64,000 nt of DNA from Ryuthela nishihirai (GCA_038380435.1 JAWZYU010000005.1:32944001-33008000); one strand, 5' to 3'; numbered from the stretch's first letter, positions 20,076-31,289 are shown. The notes: a model not told the origin generated them from the sequence alone. A program made the numbers and translations.

Positions 20076-22256
20076 TGCTCATGCCGTACAGTTAATTTAA
20101 AATCTAAAAAAAAACTTTCTTGAAACACTTCTTTGTCGGGAACAGAGCTTTTCATCCACGGGACTGTCCCCAGAAAACGGAGACGTCTAGTCACCCGAAT
20201 CGTAGAGTGCATTCGCAAATGAACATTTTGTGGTAATATTTCATGTTTTGATTAAGATCTGCACAATACTATTCAGTCATTTGTGAATGCTTTCAGCCAA
20301 GTGAAGGCGTAATCCTTTTCCCTGTTTGAAAATTCGCATTGTTTTGATCCATATCACTTTGGATCCAAAAAATAAATATGACTACCACAACGAACATTCT
20401 ATCCTTTCTTTTAAAAAAACCACGATCGTACATTTCAGTCCTGATATTCTTATTTCTAATCTTACTCTTTGGGATAGTTGAATTGGTAAAACAAATCGAT
20501 CAAGAGTAACCACATTGTATTACCATTTCTTCTGCAAGACATTTGGTCTCTATTAAAAGGTTGATTTTGCATCGCGAAAGGAATACATTTTTCGCAATAA
20601 GGAAATTCAAAAGAGATAACAAACGGCAGAAATAAAAAAAGACGCCAAAATTATCTCTGCTGTATAGACACTTATTCCATTTTCTTTTGTAGTCTGTTGA
20701 AAAGAGAAATTTCTAAGCCATTCTTTAATTTTTCGGAGCCACCACTGAATGCCAAAGCTTCCCCCCCCCCCGCCCCATCCTCTAAGCACCCACCTCTTCA
20801 CTCTTCCTTCAAATCCAAAGACTTGAAGATGTCATTTTATTGCGAGCTCTTTTTCCTCATCACTTCGGATTAATTGCTGCTCTGTTCCTTCAAGAAGGCC
20901 TCCTCCATCTTCTCCTCTCGATCTGCCTTCGAAACGTGACGAACGCCACTGATATTGCAGTCAGGAGCGTTGTAATTGCCTTTTGGTTATCAACAGCGCT
21001 CTTTTCCATAGTGTACGCATTAATTAGAGAGCCTGGCATTCGTCCTGTTTAATTTCTTTCGTCTTCTTCTTCGTAGAAAAGAATGTAATGACTTTCATAA
21101 ATACATTACGCTTGGCTGCGTGCAACTAGTCTTTATAGGAGAGACAAAACTTAGTTGATTACATCGTTTCATCTTTTTCTTTCTCTCTCTTTCTAACTCT
21201 GTCTTTGTTTTTGTTCTCGGCAAGGCCAAAAGAACCACACAGTTGAAATGTAACGTTGACTGCTTCTCCGTGTGTTCGTGTGTGTGCATTTTTTATGAGT
21301 CCATTTCGCATTAACCAAAAGTAGAAAGCCGATTTAGGTCTAGAATAAAATTAAAAAAAAAACCATACGGCACCCGGAAATTAAGTTTCAGGTGAAATAA
21401 AGGAGGTAGAACTGCTCGTTTCCATCAAATCATGATTAGAGATTGCAATAAAAACTTTTTTGTTATAATCCTTTGGTTTTATAGCAGTGGATGTCTGTTA
21501 TCTTTTGTTTTTTCGGACCACCCTCTTGTGTCTTTTTTCGTTCCATTTTGTTCCAATTGTTATTTATATTATATTAAAGTCCTAAAAGCTTCGCTAACTG
21601 GTTCAAATCAAAATGAAAGGTTCAAAAATAATTTAAGAAGAGATCACGCGTGTTTTTAATCAAACGTTCTAATATGAATCTGAAAGCATTTTACGTTTTG
21701 GAAAAAAGCCAGACTTGTGTTTTTAACTTTTCTTTTCAGAATTCTAAATTAGTTGTTTTCCAAAACAGTCTGAAATATTTGCATTGATGACTCGATTTGG
21801 CGATCAAAGATGCGGGAATTGTCATCAACTACTTAATGAATATCCTCTGGATTTGTCGTCATGGCAATGGAATTTAAACTTCATAACTGATACTACTGGT
21901 TAACATGATCGTTGCCGGTGTAAAAAATATTACTGTTCACAATTATAATTAAGAGCAACTACAGAATATTGTTTTTCCCAATTAGTAGCATTTAAATAAT
22001 TAGATATGCCACTACCTGAAAGATGACAACTCTGATGTTGAGTAATAAATTTTTTTTTCATAGCTCAGGGGATGAATGCTTGTCGAGACTTCACTTTTCG
22101 TAAGCGAGTATTTATCATTTGGGTTGCGTAGAGTACAAAGTTAAGAGAAGCAAATATGGGAAATTATCAAATGTATGTCGTTCAAGTGAAAAATAGACAA
22201 GTCAATCATAAAGCATTTATTAATCTACGGATATTATCCATGCCTGTCGAGGCTTT
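20076..22256. other. Longest repeat-poor stretch of the left half
   Basis: About 2.2 kb without SINE, MITE or tandem repeat. It contains CT-rich tracts (21,170-21,200) and C-runs (20,761-20,776). A 70-codon hydrophobic frame at 20,840-21,052 (+) has no recognised family or splice context good enough to call. Confidence 0.5.
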
Positions 22257-22495
22257 GGGTTGGGTTGTTTTACCTCTGAGCGGCCCCGAAGGTTCAGAGA
22301 AGGTTGGGGGAGGAGACCCACTGGAACAGCTGTCGAGAGACAGATGATAACCTCCCGTCAAGGCCATCCACCGTGTTCTTTAACGTGCACAGGGTATGGC
22401 TGTCCCGCACACGGGGCCACGGCTTAACGTCCCATCCGACAGACGGCGGCCTTTCCAAGCCCATCGGTGTCCCCTACTGACAGTGGGTAGGGCGG
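22257..22495 (-). mobile_element. SINE-A, 5'-truncated, with internal deletion
   Basis: Tail and body only, stopping at GGTAGGGCGG before the head. About 60 bp after the tail is deleted. Followed by CCTGCCGAGGC, while CCTGTCGAGGC precedes the insertion: a near-perfect 11-bp TSD. Confidence 0.85.
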
Positions 22496-22519
22496 CCTGC
22501 CGAGGCATTTGTTCGAATA

Positions 22520-22807
22520 TGATTGGATTGGATTGTTTTACCTCTGAGCGGCACTTTTTTGCACACCATGGGCTAAATGGCCAGGCCACAAGGACCCCGA
22601 AGGCTCAGAGAATATTGGGGGAGGGGACCCACTGGAACAAGCTGTTGGGAGACAGATGGTAGCCTCCCGTCAAGGCTATCCAGCGTGTTCTTTAACGTTC
22701 ACAGGGTATGGCTCTCCCGCACATGGGACCACAGCTTAACGTCCCATCCGACAGACGGCGGCTTTTCCAAGCCCATCGGTGTCCCCTACTGACAATGGGC
22801 AGGGCGG
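22520..22807 (-). mobile_element. SINE-A, 5'-truncated at the same base
   Basis: Second tail-and-body copy, also ending at GGGCGG and followed by the same CCTGCCGAGGCATTTGTTCG flank, 312 bp after the first occurrence. The repeated flank points to a tandem duplication including the first SINE. Confidence 0.88.
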
Positions 22808-22829
22808 CCTGCCGAGGCATTTGTTCGAA

Positions 22830-23139
22830 TATGAAGATGAGTGATATCCTGTCTGTGAAACGACTTTGATTGCTATTTGAGGAATTCTGTTAACACGTGC
22901 TGCACTTCTTCGTCCGACTTGAATCGGAAATGTGAAAATCGCATGAGGAAAGGTTGACTTTTGGAAGGGGGGTCTAGGCAATCCCAACGATACCTGTTCA
23001 TCGTTTTTTCTGTTAATTGGAGAATATGGGGGCTGGAATTCAGCCGAACAACCTTGCTACTCGAAAGCCCTGTGCTCTTCGACTTTATTGACTGTCTTAA
23101 ACTGCCCTAAATTTCTCGGTGTCATTTCTCCTCAAAACT
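22830..23139. other. Unique stretch
   Basis: No feature recognised. Confidence 0.5.
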
Positions 23140-23330
23140 GCCCGTCTTTCCCTTGGTCAATAGGAGATATCTATGGGCTTGGAAAGGTCGCCATCTGTGA
23201 GACGGGACTTTAAGCTTTGGTTCGTGTGCGTGAGAGTCATGCCCTGTGAACGTTAAAGAACATGCTGGATGGTCTTCACGGGGACTTTCATCTTTTCCTA
23301 ACGGCTGTGCAATAGAATCCCCCTATCACC
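23140..23330 (+). mobile_element. Old SINE-A, left part (host of the next SINE)
   Basis: Degenerate body without a head. Its tail part continues at about 23,733-23,818 beyond the younger insertion (AAGCTTCTCTGA... to AACAACCAATCC). Confidence 0.7.
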
Positions 23331-23719
23331 GGGGCGGGGGTGGCTCAGTCGGTAGCGCGCCAGGCTCGTAATCTGTAGTTCCCAGGTTCGAGTCCCAGCT
23401 GGGTCAGCGTTGAGGTATATCTCCGCAAAATTCCCCGCCCTGCCCGCTGTCAGTAGGGGACACCTATGGGCTTGGAAAGGCCGTCGTCCGTCGGATGGGA
23501 CGTTAAGCCGTAGCCCCGTGTGCGGGAGAGCCATACCCTGTGCACGTTAAAGAACACGCTGGATGGCCTTGACGGGAGGCTACCATCTGTCTCCCAACAG
23601 CTGTTCCAGTGGGTCCCCTCCCCCAACCTTCTCTGAGCCTTCGGGGTCCATGTGACCTGGCCATTTAGCCCGCTCAGAGGCAAAAAAGTGCCGCTCAGAG
23701 GTAAAACAACCCAACCCAA
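23331..23719 (+). mobile_element. SINE-A, full length, nested in an older SINE-A
   Basis: Complete head, body and tail near consensus. The sequence CCGCTCAGAGGC before the tail is a small local duplication. It splits the degenerate SINE-A at 23,140-23,818. Confidence 0.93.
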
Positions 23720-23819
23720 CCCCCTACCCCCAAGCTTCTCTGATTTTTTTTATGACTTGTACATTTAGTTCAATGTGTGCAAAAAAAAGTGTCTTTTAGA
23801 GGTAAAACAACCAATCCAA

Positions 23820-24487
23820 TGGCATTGCGAGTTGATGACGTCACTATCCTCCAGAATATCCCTCAATAATGAACCCTGATAGTCAAATTAAAACATCAGT
23901 TTATTCCTTATTGTTCAATTTTGCATGCTTTAATGCAGTGTTTGTCTGGAATGTACACAACGCCTATCACTTCCAAGCCGATACTTACGACTGAAGTGAT
24001 GATGAATTCCTTCTATGTATATCCATTTCTTTTCGTGAGGACGCAGCAATCACTCAGTCCATTACCTAGATTTAGGGTTGTCCACTTTTCATTTGAACGA
24101 TCCTTATATTATTACTTAACTAATGAAGTATAGATTTATGCTAGGTTTTCAATCTTTTCGATAATCATTGTACTATAGAGACAACTTTTTTTGCCTTTAA
24201 TTAACGAACCATTTACTTCTAAATTGTGAGATGATATCTGCTATGTAACCGAGCTGATGTAATGAATTTTAGCTTCCTACTGCTTGAAAATTGAATGAAT
24301 CGCTGCTGTTCTGACCTATCTTTGGCTTGCTTTTCGTGTATGTTTTTCTCCACTTTTCATTGGTTTGTGGCTTTATAAAAGCCCTTGTTTCCTCATATCT
24401 GCATCTAATATGTATAAAAACCCATAGATGTAATGGATTGTCCATTAGATGCAATGGATTTTAGGTTTAAAGTCTAATATCTTAGTA
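23820..24487. other. Unique AT-rich stretch
   Basis: Only short open frames, including 70 codons at 23,921-24,133 (+) with no recognised family. Confidence 0.5.
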
Positions 24488-24524
24488 ATTCACCTTACTA
24501 AGATTAGTCCTTAGTAAGATGAAT
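24488..24524. repeat. Short hairpin
   Basis: 14-bp arms TTCACCTTACTAAG / CTTAGTAAGATGAA (one mismatch) around a 7-nt loop. Confidence 0.6.
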
Positions 24525-24723
24525 TTGTTTATGTCGTCTTTCTACACGAAGTTTAGCACAGCACGTTTGAGACACACCTAAGCTCGGGCGTAAAAATCCG
24601 CGAATCTGTGGTTTCACTTAGAATGATGGTGAATATTGATTAAGTGGACTAATTGGTCGTCCTCTACCAAGTGCGTCGGAAGAATGTTCTCCCCTGAGGC
24701 GAACGACATCCCCCTTTGCTACT

Positions 24724-25012
24724 GGGGCGGGGGAGGCTTAGTCGGTAGCGCGCCAGGCTCGTAATCTGCAGTTCCCACGTTCTAGTCCCAGCTGGGTCAG
24801 CGTTGAGATTTTTCTCCGCAAAATTCCCCGCCCTGCCCACGGTCAGTAGGGGACACGGTCAGTCGGTGTCCCCTATTGACCGTGGGCAGGGCGGGGAATT
24901 TTGCGGAGATAAATCTCAACGGTGACCCAGCTGGGACTCGAACCTGGGAACTACAGCCTGGCGCGCTACCTGGCGCGCTACCGACTGAGCCACCCCCGCC
25001 CCCTGTGTTCAG
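24724..25012. mobile_element. SINE-A head fold-back palindrome
   Basis: A plus-strand head and body start (24,724 to about 24,860) is joined to the same segment in reverse (about 24,862-25,012), giving arms of ~140 bp around GGACACGGTCAGTCGGTGTCC-like sequence. The right arm has an extra TGGCGCGCTACC duplication. Both arms carry Pol III boxes facing each other. Confidence 0.92.
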
Positions 25013-25140
25013 GAGAGCCATACTCTGTGCATATTAAAGAACACACTGGATGGCCTTGACGGGAAACTATCATATTTCTCTTAACTTATATCCAGTGTGT
25101 CCCTTCTCCCAACCTTCTCTGAGCCCTTGGGGTGCTTGTA
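25013..25140 (+). mobile_element. SINE-A body remainder
   Basis: Continues the plus-strand body after the fold-back (GGAGAGCCATACTCTGTGCA to the CTCTGAGCCC block), then stops before the tail. More diverged than the fold-back arms. Confidence 0.7.
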
Positions 25141-25331
25141 TCTTATAATGTGCTTTTCACGATATCGATTTTTAGTAGCAGATGTCATCTGCACAGAGAT
25201 GTTCCTAATTTTTTGAGCAGCATCTAATTTTTGGAGAAGCGTTTCCCCTCTGGAAACAAACTTTTCATGATTTTTTCTTACATAAAATGGAGACTGACAA
25301 CTAAGGCTACTGCCACACAGAAATAGGTTTG
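25141..25331 (-). other. Open frame between SINE-A and MITE, unrecognised
   Basis: About 60 codons are open on the minus strand, with a lysine-rich, protein-like composition (for example KFVSRGETLLQKLDAAQKI). The flanking SINE and MITE both cut the frame. It could be a relic of a transposase or other gene, but I cannot name it. Confidence 0.2.
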
Positions 25332-25333
25332 TA

Positions 25334-25590
25334 CAGTCGCTCAAAAAAGTATCCGAACACTACGGTTGATTACAGAATTCAAAAAAAATATCTGGCAACT
25401 TTTTTTTTGGAAAATAGTGATCTGGCAACCTTCGTGTCACGTGACACGAAGGTTGCCAGATCACTATTTTCTTCTGTCACGTGACACGAAGGTTGCCAGA
25501 TCACTATTTTCCAAAAAAAAAAAAGTTGTCAGATATTTTTTTTGAATTCTGTAATCAACCTTAGTGTTCGGATACTTTTTTGAGCGACTG
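25334..25590. mobile_element. Palindromic Tc1/mariner-type MITE
   Basis: CAGTCGCTCAAAAAAG terminus, inverted at the right end, TA on both sides. The centre is expanded: CACGTGACACGAAGGTTGCC is partly repeated, adding about 38 bp. Confidence 0.92.
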
Positions 25591-25879
25591 TACCTTTTCG
25601 CATTAACATTTTTAAATTTCAGACGACACAAAACAAAACCAGCCTCACAGCAAACTGGTGAATGCGCAGTTACTTCGCATGTACCATTTTCCTGTGAGCC
25701 CCCCCCCCCCTCAGTTCCTGGTAATTGTTTTTTGAAAAGTCGTTTTTAGAAATCTTAGGAACATTAATAATGCTAAACAGCACCAACCGCTTTCTATGTG
25801 TCTGCCGCCTATATGGCTTAGGGCCAACAAATATTCATACCCACTGGTGACTGCTCATATTTTGCATATTTATCTCCAC
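25591..25879. other. Unique stretch with C-run
   Basis: A run of C near 25,699-25,710. No gene supported. Confidence 0.45.
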
Positions 25880-26510
25880 TAAACCATGACACTGCTCTCG
25901 GTCAGAAAGAGAACACCTATGGGCTTGGAAAGGTCGCCGTCCGTCGGATTGGACGTTAAGCCGTATCCCCGATGTGCAGGTTGGTTGGTTGTTTTACCTC
26001 TGAGCGGCACTTTTTTGCACACCATGGGCTAAATGGCCAGGTCACATGGACCCCGAAGGCTCAGAGAAGGTTGGGGGAGGGGACCCACTGGAACAGCTGT
26101 TGGGAGACAGATGGTAGCCTCCCGTCAAGGTCATCCAGCGTGTTCTTTAACGTGCACAGGGTATGGTTCTCCAGCAGACAGGCCACAATTTAATGTCCCA
26201 TCCGACGGACGGCGGCCTTTCCAAGCCCATCGGTGTCCCCTACTGACCGTGGGCAGGGCGGGGAATTTTGCGGAGATAAATCTCTCAACGCTGACCCAGC
26301 TGGGACCCGATGTGCAGGAGAGCCATACTCTGTGCACTTTAAAGAACACCCTAGATGGCCTTGACGGGAGGCTTCAAACCGTTTCCTAACAGTTCCCGCG
26401 TGGGTTCCTTTCCCCAAACTTCTCTAAGCCCTTGGGATTCTTCTAACCTGGCCATTTAACCCACACTATCCAAAAAAAGTGTCGCTCAGAGATAAACAAC
26501 ACAACAGATT
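25880..26510 (+). mobile_element. Old SINE-A, interrupted by a younger SINE-A
   Basis: The body appears at 25,880-25,980 and resumes at 26,319-26,510 through the tail (AAAAAAGTGTCGCTCAGAG). The head is missing. Confidence 0.85.
25981..26305 (-). mobile_element. SINE-A, 5'-truncated, nested with TSD
   Basis: Tail, body and the start of the head up to CCCAGCTGGGA, lacking both promoter boxes. Perfect 13-bp TSD, CCCGATGTGCAGG, at 25,968-25,980 and 26,306-26,318. Confidence 0.93.
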
Positions 26511-27361
26511 TCCAAGACTCTCTCTATTCTTTAGGCCAAGCAACTGAAGGATGTTGAATCTGAAATGTTGATTATAAGTGAGCACCAGAGTCACTTCTAT
26601 TATCGATCAGTTAATTTCTATTTTTTTTTATTTGCGACATATAGGACAGAGAAGAATCCTAGAAGCTACTCCTAGCTTTTACAGGCCTTTTCATACAAGG
26701 ACATACCATACTACGACCGAAGTCACTGTTGACCACTGCCTTAGTTAGAGCTAACACAACACACAAAGTTTGCCTTGCTGGAACAGTCGCTAGCTGCCTA
26801 ACCACTATGCCAGTTAAGGCATAGTGGTAGTAGTGCCAGTAAGGCACATTCGTAGTTTGTTCGTAGCGAGTTCAGTATTTTATCTCTTGAGTCTCGAAAA
26901 GAACAAGCAGATTTCAAACATATATCTTTCTGCTTTGTTGCTGTTCTGCAAAATGTTTCGTATGCACGCATGTTATCGTGTCTACCTTCTATAAAAAAAG
27001 AAATCTCGCCTACTAAATAAAAAAGTTTTCTTCTCTTGTAGGCGAAAGTGGGAAATAATGTGCTCTAGATTTCTCATTAGTGATGGACGCTTTCAAGGCC
27101 TATAATATAATAACTCTGATTCATAATTGATTGAAGAGGTTAACGATTATGATTTGATTCGTTAATTGGCCAGTAAGAAATCTAATTGCTTAATCTGATA
27201 ATTTTATGAATCATTAAGATAATTTGATTAGTTATTGTAATCTATTGATCTTTTTAACGCGCATGGCAAAATTTATTCAACATTTCTGTGAATAGCCCTA
27301 AAATTATTTCCATTTTAATTCCTCTACCAGAGTTCATTTTCTGTCAGTTAAAGTTTAAGAG
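26511..27361. other. Unique stretch with one hairpin
   Basis: A hairpin with perfect 11-bp arms ACCACTATGCC / GGCATAGTGGT lies at 26,801-26,828. No gene recognised. Confidence 0.5.
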
Positions 27362-27516
27362 AGGTGGATTGGCTCAGTTGGTAGCGCGCCAGGTTCTTAA
27401 TCTGCAGTTTTTAGACTCGAGCCCCAATTGCGTCTGCTTTGAGATTTATCTTCGCCAAGCTCCCACCATACCACCGGTCAGAAAGGGGACATAGAAGGAC
27501 TTGGAAAGGGCATTGT

Positions 27517-27620
27517 CCGTCGGATGTGACGTTGTAAGTCGTGTAATCGGATGTGACGTTGTAAAGCGTCGGATGTGACGTTATAAGTCGTGTAATCGGA
27601 TGTGATGTCGTAAGTCGTGG
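27517..27620. repeat. Short local tandem repeat within SINE-A body
   Basis: Four imperfect copies of TCGGATGTGACGTTGTAAG(TCGTGTAA) in a SINE-A core that normally holds a single GGATGGGACGTTAAGCC block. Confidence 0.8.
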
Positions 27621-28003
27621 GTTGGGTTGTTTTACCTCTGAGCGGCACTTTTTTGCACACCATGGGCTAAATGGCCAGGTCACATGGACCCCGAAGGCTC
27701 AGAGAAGGTTGGGGGAGGGGACCCACTGGAACAGCTGTTGGGAGACAGATGGTAGCCTCCTGTCAAGGCCATCCAGCGTGTTCTATAACGTGCACAGGGT
27801 ATGGCTCTCCCGCACACGGGGCCACGGCTTAACGTCCCATCCGACGGGCGGCGGCCATTCCAAGCCCATCGGTGTCCCTACTGGCCGTGGGCAGGGCGGG
27901 GAATTTTGCGGTGATAAATCTCAACGCTGACCCAGCTGGGACTCGAACCTGGGAACTACAGATTACGAGCCTGGCGTGCTACCGACTGAGCCACCCCCGC
28001 CCC
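27621..28003 (-). mobile_element. SINE-A, full length, nested with TSD
   Basis: Perfect 11-bp TSD, GTAAGTCGTGG, at 27,610-27,620 and 28,004-28,014, inside the older SINE-A. Confidence 0.95.
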
Positions 28004-28069
28004 GTAAGTCGTGGGCAATGTGCATGAGAGTCATATCCTGTGCACGATAAAGAACATGCTGGATGACTT

Positions 28070-28335
28070 TAACGGGAACCCACTGGACAGCTGTTAGGAG
28101 ACAGATGGTAGCCTCCCGTCAAGGCCATCCAGTGTGTTCTTTAACGTGCACAGGTTATGGCTTTCCCGCACAAGGGAAAGACGAATGACGGTCTTTACAA
28201 ACCAATCAGTGCCTTCTACTCACCGAGGGCAAAGCGGTGAGTTTTGCGGAGATAAATCTCAACGATGACTGAGCTGGGACTCGAACCTGGAAACTGCAGA
28301 TTGCGAACCTGGTGCACTACCGGTTGAGCCTATCC
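28070..28335 (-). mobile_element. SINE-A, tail missing
   Basis: Body and complete head on the minus strand, beginning at GGGAACCCACTGGACAGC. It fuses with the plus-strand old copy at an inverted junction near 28,069. Confidence 0.8.
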
Positions 28336-28410
28336 CATGCCATGTACATCGGCGATCGGGACCCGAAAAATGCGATGTTTAAATTAAAATTAACATTGTT
28401 ACATTTATTT

Positions 28411-28512
28411 AACATGTTACATTTAAAATGTTAAATTTAACATTAACATAACATGTTACATTTAAAATGTTAAATTTAACATTAACATAACATGTTACAT
28501 TTAAAATGTTAA
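28411..28512. repeat. 39-bp AT-rich tandem repeat
   Basis: About 2.6 copies of a 39-bp unit starting AACATGTTACATTTAAAATG, at 28,411, 28,450 and 28,489. Confidence 0.9.
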
Positions 28513-28700
28513 AATGCGACCTTAGACATTCTTCTCCGTAAGAATTAATGTACATAGGGCGATGCTTCGATTTAGAATAATTAAGAACAGGGACGAATTC
28601 CTCGTTGCAACATTAACACTTAAAAGCACAAAATTTTTAAAAGTCAATATTTGTGTAATGTGATATTTTCAAACATTTTTTTTTTTTTTTTTTTTTTTTT

Positions 28701-29064
28701 GGGGGGGGGGCTCAGTAGGTAGCGCGCCAGGCTCGTAATCTGTAGTTCCCAGGTTCGAGTCCAAGCTGGGTAAGCGTTGAGATTTATCTCCGCAAAATTA
28801 TACGCCCTGCACCGATGGGCTTGGAAAGGCCGCCGTCCGTCGGATGGGACGTTAAGCCGTGGCCCCGTGTGCGGGAGAGCCATACCCTGTGCACGTTAAA
28901 GAACACGCTGGATGGCCTTGACGAGAGGCTACCATCTGTCTCCCAACAGCTGTTCCAGTGGGTCCCCTCCCCCAACCTTCTCTGAGCCTTCGGTGTCCAT
29001 GTGACCTGGCCATTTAGCCCATGGTGTGCAAAAAAGTGCCGCTCAGAGGTAAAACAACCAACCC
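28701..29064 (+). mobile_element. SINE-A with G-run leader
   Basis: The leader is a pure run of ten G preceded by a long T tract, then GCTCAGTAGGTAGC and a normal B box. About 40 bp is missing from the body. TSD-like AAACATTTTTTT at 28,671 and 29,065. Confidence 0.9.
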
Positions 29065-29069
29065 AAACA

Positions 29070-29491
29070 TTTTTTTACCTAACCTATCACTCATTTTAGA
29101 GAAAAAAATAACAGAAAGAGAAGGAACCTTTTGAAGACATCTCGATACAATTTAAACTTTTTTTTTAATCTTTTAGAAGATGATGAGTGGAGATTTGTTG
29201 ACCTGGTTGGTAAGGATGTTGAACGGAGATGAAGGAAAATCCCCTGAGTTACTCACGTGACTTCTCCTCTTCGGTCAAAAAAAGCTACACTTCAGCAACG
29301 GAGAGAAGATGTGCAGCGCGCAATTTTTATTTAAAGCGAAGTTACTCCACATCCCAAATTTGGAATGCATGGTAATATAAAAATATCTTTGAGTTTCCAT
29401 CTCAATGACGTAAGGGGGATAGAGTTTCGACGTATGTAGGATTTCCTCCTCATTCCTCCGAGACATAAGTGAGGATATACTCAGGGCTGGC
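29070..29491. other. AT-rich stretch, no gene recognised
   Basis: A 77-codon minus-strand frame at 29,275-29,508 runs into the hairpin below. I see no family. Confidence 0.4.
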
Positions 29492-29523
29492 AAAATCCAC
29501 TCGCCCATTGGCGAGTGGATTTT
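29492..29523. repeat. Perfect short hairpin
   Basis: 14-bp arms AAAATCCACTCGCC / GGCGAGTGGATTTT with a CATT loop. Preceded by CAGGGCTGGC, a sequence often seen at hAT-type ends (family knowledge). No matching second end found nearby. Confidence 0.6.
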
Positions 29524-29692
29524 CTGTCGTGGCTTATTATTTTTGAAGTTAGGAAGAACTACAACAGTAAAATATTTCCATGGAAAAGAACATCACCATT
29601 GAAAGCAATATCATTGATTGTGTTGCATGCTCCTATTTTAATCTATATTAAAACATGAAAAATATTTTGCCTCTCCTTCCCACGGGGAAGGT

Positions 29693-30080
29693 TTGGATTG
29701 GATTGTTTTACCTCTGAGCGGCACTTTTTTGCACACCATGGGCTAAATGGCCAGGTCACATGGACCCCGAAGGCTCAGAGAAGGTTGGGGGAGGGGACCC
29801 ACTGGAACAGCTGTTGGGAGACAGATGATAGTCTCCCGTCAAGGCCATCCAGCGTGTTCTTTAACGTGCACAGAGTATGACTCTCCCGCACACGGGGAAA
29901 CGGCTTAACGTCCCATCCGACGGACGGTGGTCTTTCCAAGCCCATCGGTGTCCCCTACTGACCGTGGGCAGTGTGGGGAATTTTGCGGAGATAAATCTCA
30001 ACGCTGACCCAGCTGCGACTCGAACCTGGGAACTACAGATTACGAGCCTGGCGCGCTACCGACTGAGCCATCCCCGCCCC
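29693..30080 (-). mobile_element. SINE-A, full length
   Basis: Complete copy of the GGATTGGATTG tail type, close to consensus, abutting the head of an old plus-strand SINE-A. Confidence 0.93.
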
Positions 30081-30662
30081 CTCGGGGAGGGAGTTGACTC
30101 AGGAGGTAACGAGCCATGCTAACAATCTGATGCTTCCAGGTTCGAGTCCTAATATGCCAAGGTTGAAACTTATCTCCGCTAAACTCTAAGTCCTGCCCTC
30201 GGTCAGAAAAGGGTTTGGTTTCGGTTTGTTTTACCTCTGAGCGGCACTTTTTGACACACAATTGGCTAAATGGCCAGGTCACATTGACCCCGAAGGCTCA
30301 GAGAATGTTGGGGGAGGGGACCCACTGGACCGGCTGTTGGGAGATAGATGGTAGCCTACCGTTAAGGCCATCCAGCGTGTTCTTTAACGTGCACAGGGTA
30401 TTGCTCTCCCGCACACGGAGCCACGGCTTAACGTCCCATCCGACGGACGGCGTCCTTTCCAAGCCCATCAGTGTCCCCTACTGACCGTGGGAAGGGCGGG
30501 GAGTTTCAGAAAAGGGACACCGTTGTGCTTAGAAAGGCCGTCGTCCTTCGGATGAGAAGTTAAGCTTGGGTCCTTGTACAAGAGAATCGTGGCCGATGGC
30601 ACGTTAAAGAACACGCTGGGTGGCCTTGACGACAGGCTTCAATATGTCTCCTAGCAGCAGCT
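30081..30662 (+). mobile_element. Old SINE-A (variant head) interrupted by a younger one
   Basis: Head GAGTTGACTCAGGAGG and B box GGTTCGAGTCC, then body to 30,213. It resumes at 30,517 and runs to about 30,662, where another SINE-A replaces its tail. Confidence 0.8.
30214..30505 (-). mobile_element. SINE-A, 5'-truncated, nested with TSD
   Basis: Tail and body only, ending GGGCGGGGAGTT. Perfect 11-bp TSD, TCAGAAAAGGG, at 30,203-30,213 and 30,506-30,516. Confidence 0.93.
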
Positions 30663-31044
30663 GGGTTGGGTTGTTTTACCTCTGAGCGGCACTTTTTTGC
30701 ACACCATGGGCTAAATGGCCAGGTCACATGGACCCCGAAGGCTCAGAGAAGGTTGGGGGAGGGGACCCACTGGAACAGCTGTTGGGAGACAAATGGTAGC
30801 CTCCCGTCAAGGCCATCCAGCGTGTTCTTTAACGGAGGGTATGGCTCTCCCGCACACGGGGCCACGGCTTAACGTCCCATCCGACGGACGGCGGCCTTTC
30901 CAAGCCCATCGGTGTCCCCTACTGACCGTGGGCAGGGCGGGGAATTTTGCGGAGATAAATCTCAACGCTGACCCAGCTGGGACTCGAACCTGGGAACTAC
31001 AGATTACGAGCCTGGAGCGCTACCGACTGAGCCACCCCCGCCCC
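30663..31044 (-). mobile_element. SINE-A, full length
   Basis: Complete copy with a 9-bp deletion in the GTGCACAGG block. Third SINE-A within the 30,081-31,044 cluster. Confidence 0.93.
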
Positions 31045-31158
31045 TGTAAGAGAGAAAACAGCGAGAGATACATAGATTCCATGGTTAGCCATTCTTAAAT
31101 AGAAAAAGGAGCTCATAAAGTAAATCTCCGGTGTTTACTGGGATTTCTCCGGGATTTT

Positions 31159-31288
31159 GATCTGGCAACCTTCGTGTCAAGTGACACGAAGGTTGCCAGA
31201 TCACTCATTTCTAAAAAAAATCGTTGCCAGATATTTTTTCTGGATTCTGTAATCAACCATAGTGTTCGGATACTTTTTTGAGCGACTG
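31159..31288. mobile_element. Palindromic MITE, right half
   Basis: Starts at GATCTGGCAACCTTCG just left of the palindrome centre and runs to the normal right terminus AGCGACTG with flanking TA. The left terminus is missing. Confidence 0.85.
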
Positions 31289-31289
31289 T

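Larger units (their letters stand above)
27362..28069 (+). mobile_element. Old SINE-A interrupted by a younger one
   Basis: Head with A box GGCTCAGTTGGTAGCG and a damaged B box, then the body. The GTCGGATGTGACGTTGTAAG region is locally amplified. It resumes at 28,004 and ends near 28,069 at an inverted junction. Confidence 0.8.

Noticed and set aside
20840..21052. 70-codon hydrophobic frame as a small membrane protein
   Set aside because: Open and hydrophobic, but no signal of selection, no promoter or splice context, and no recognisable family.
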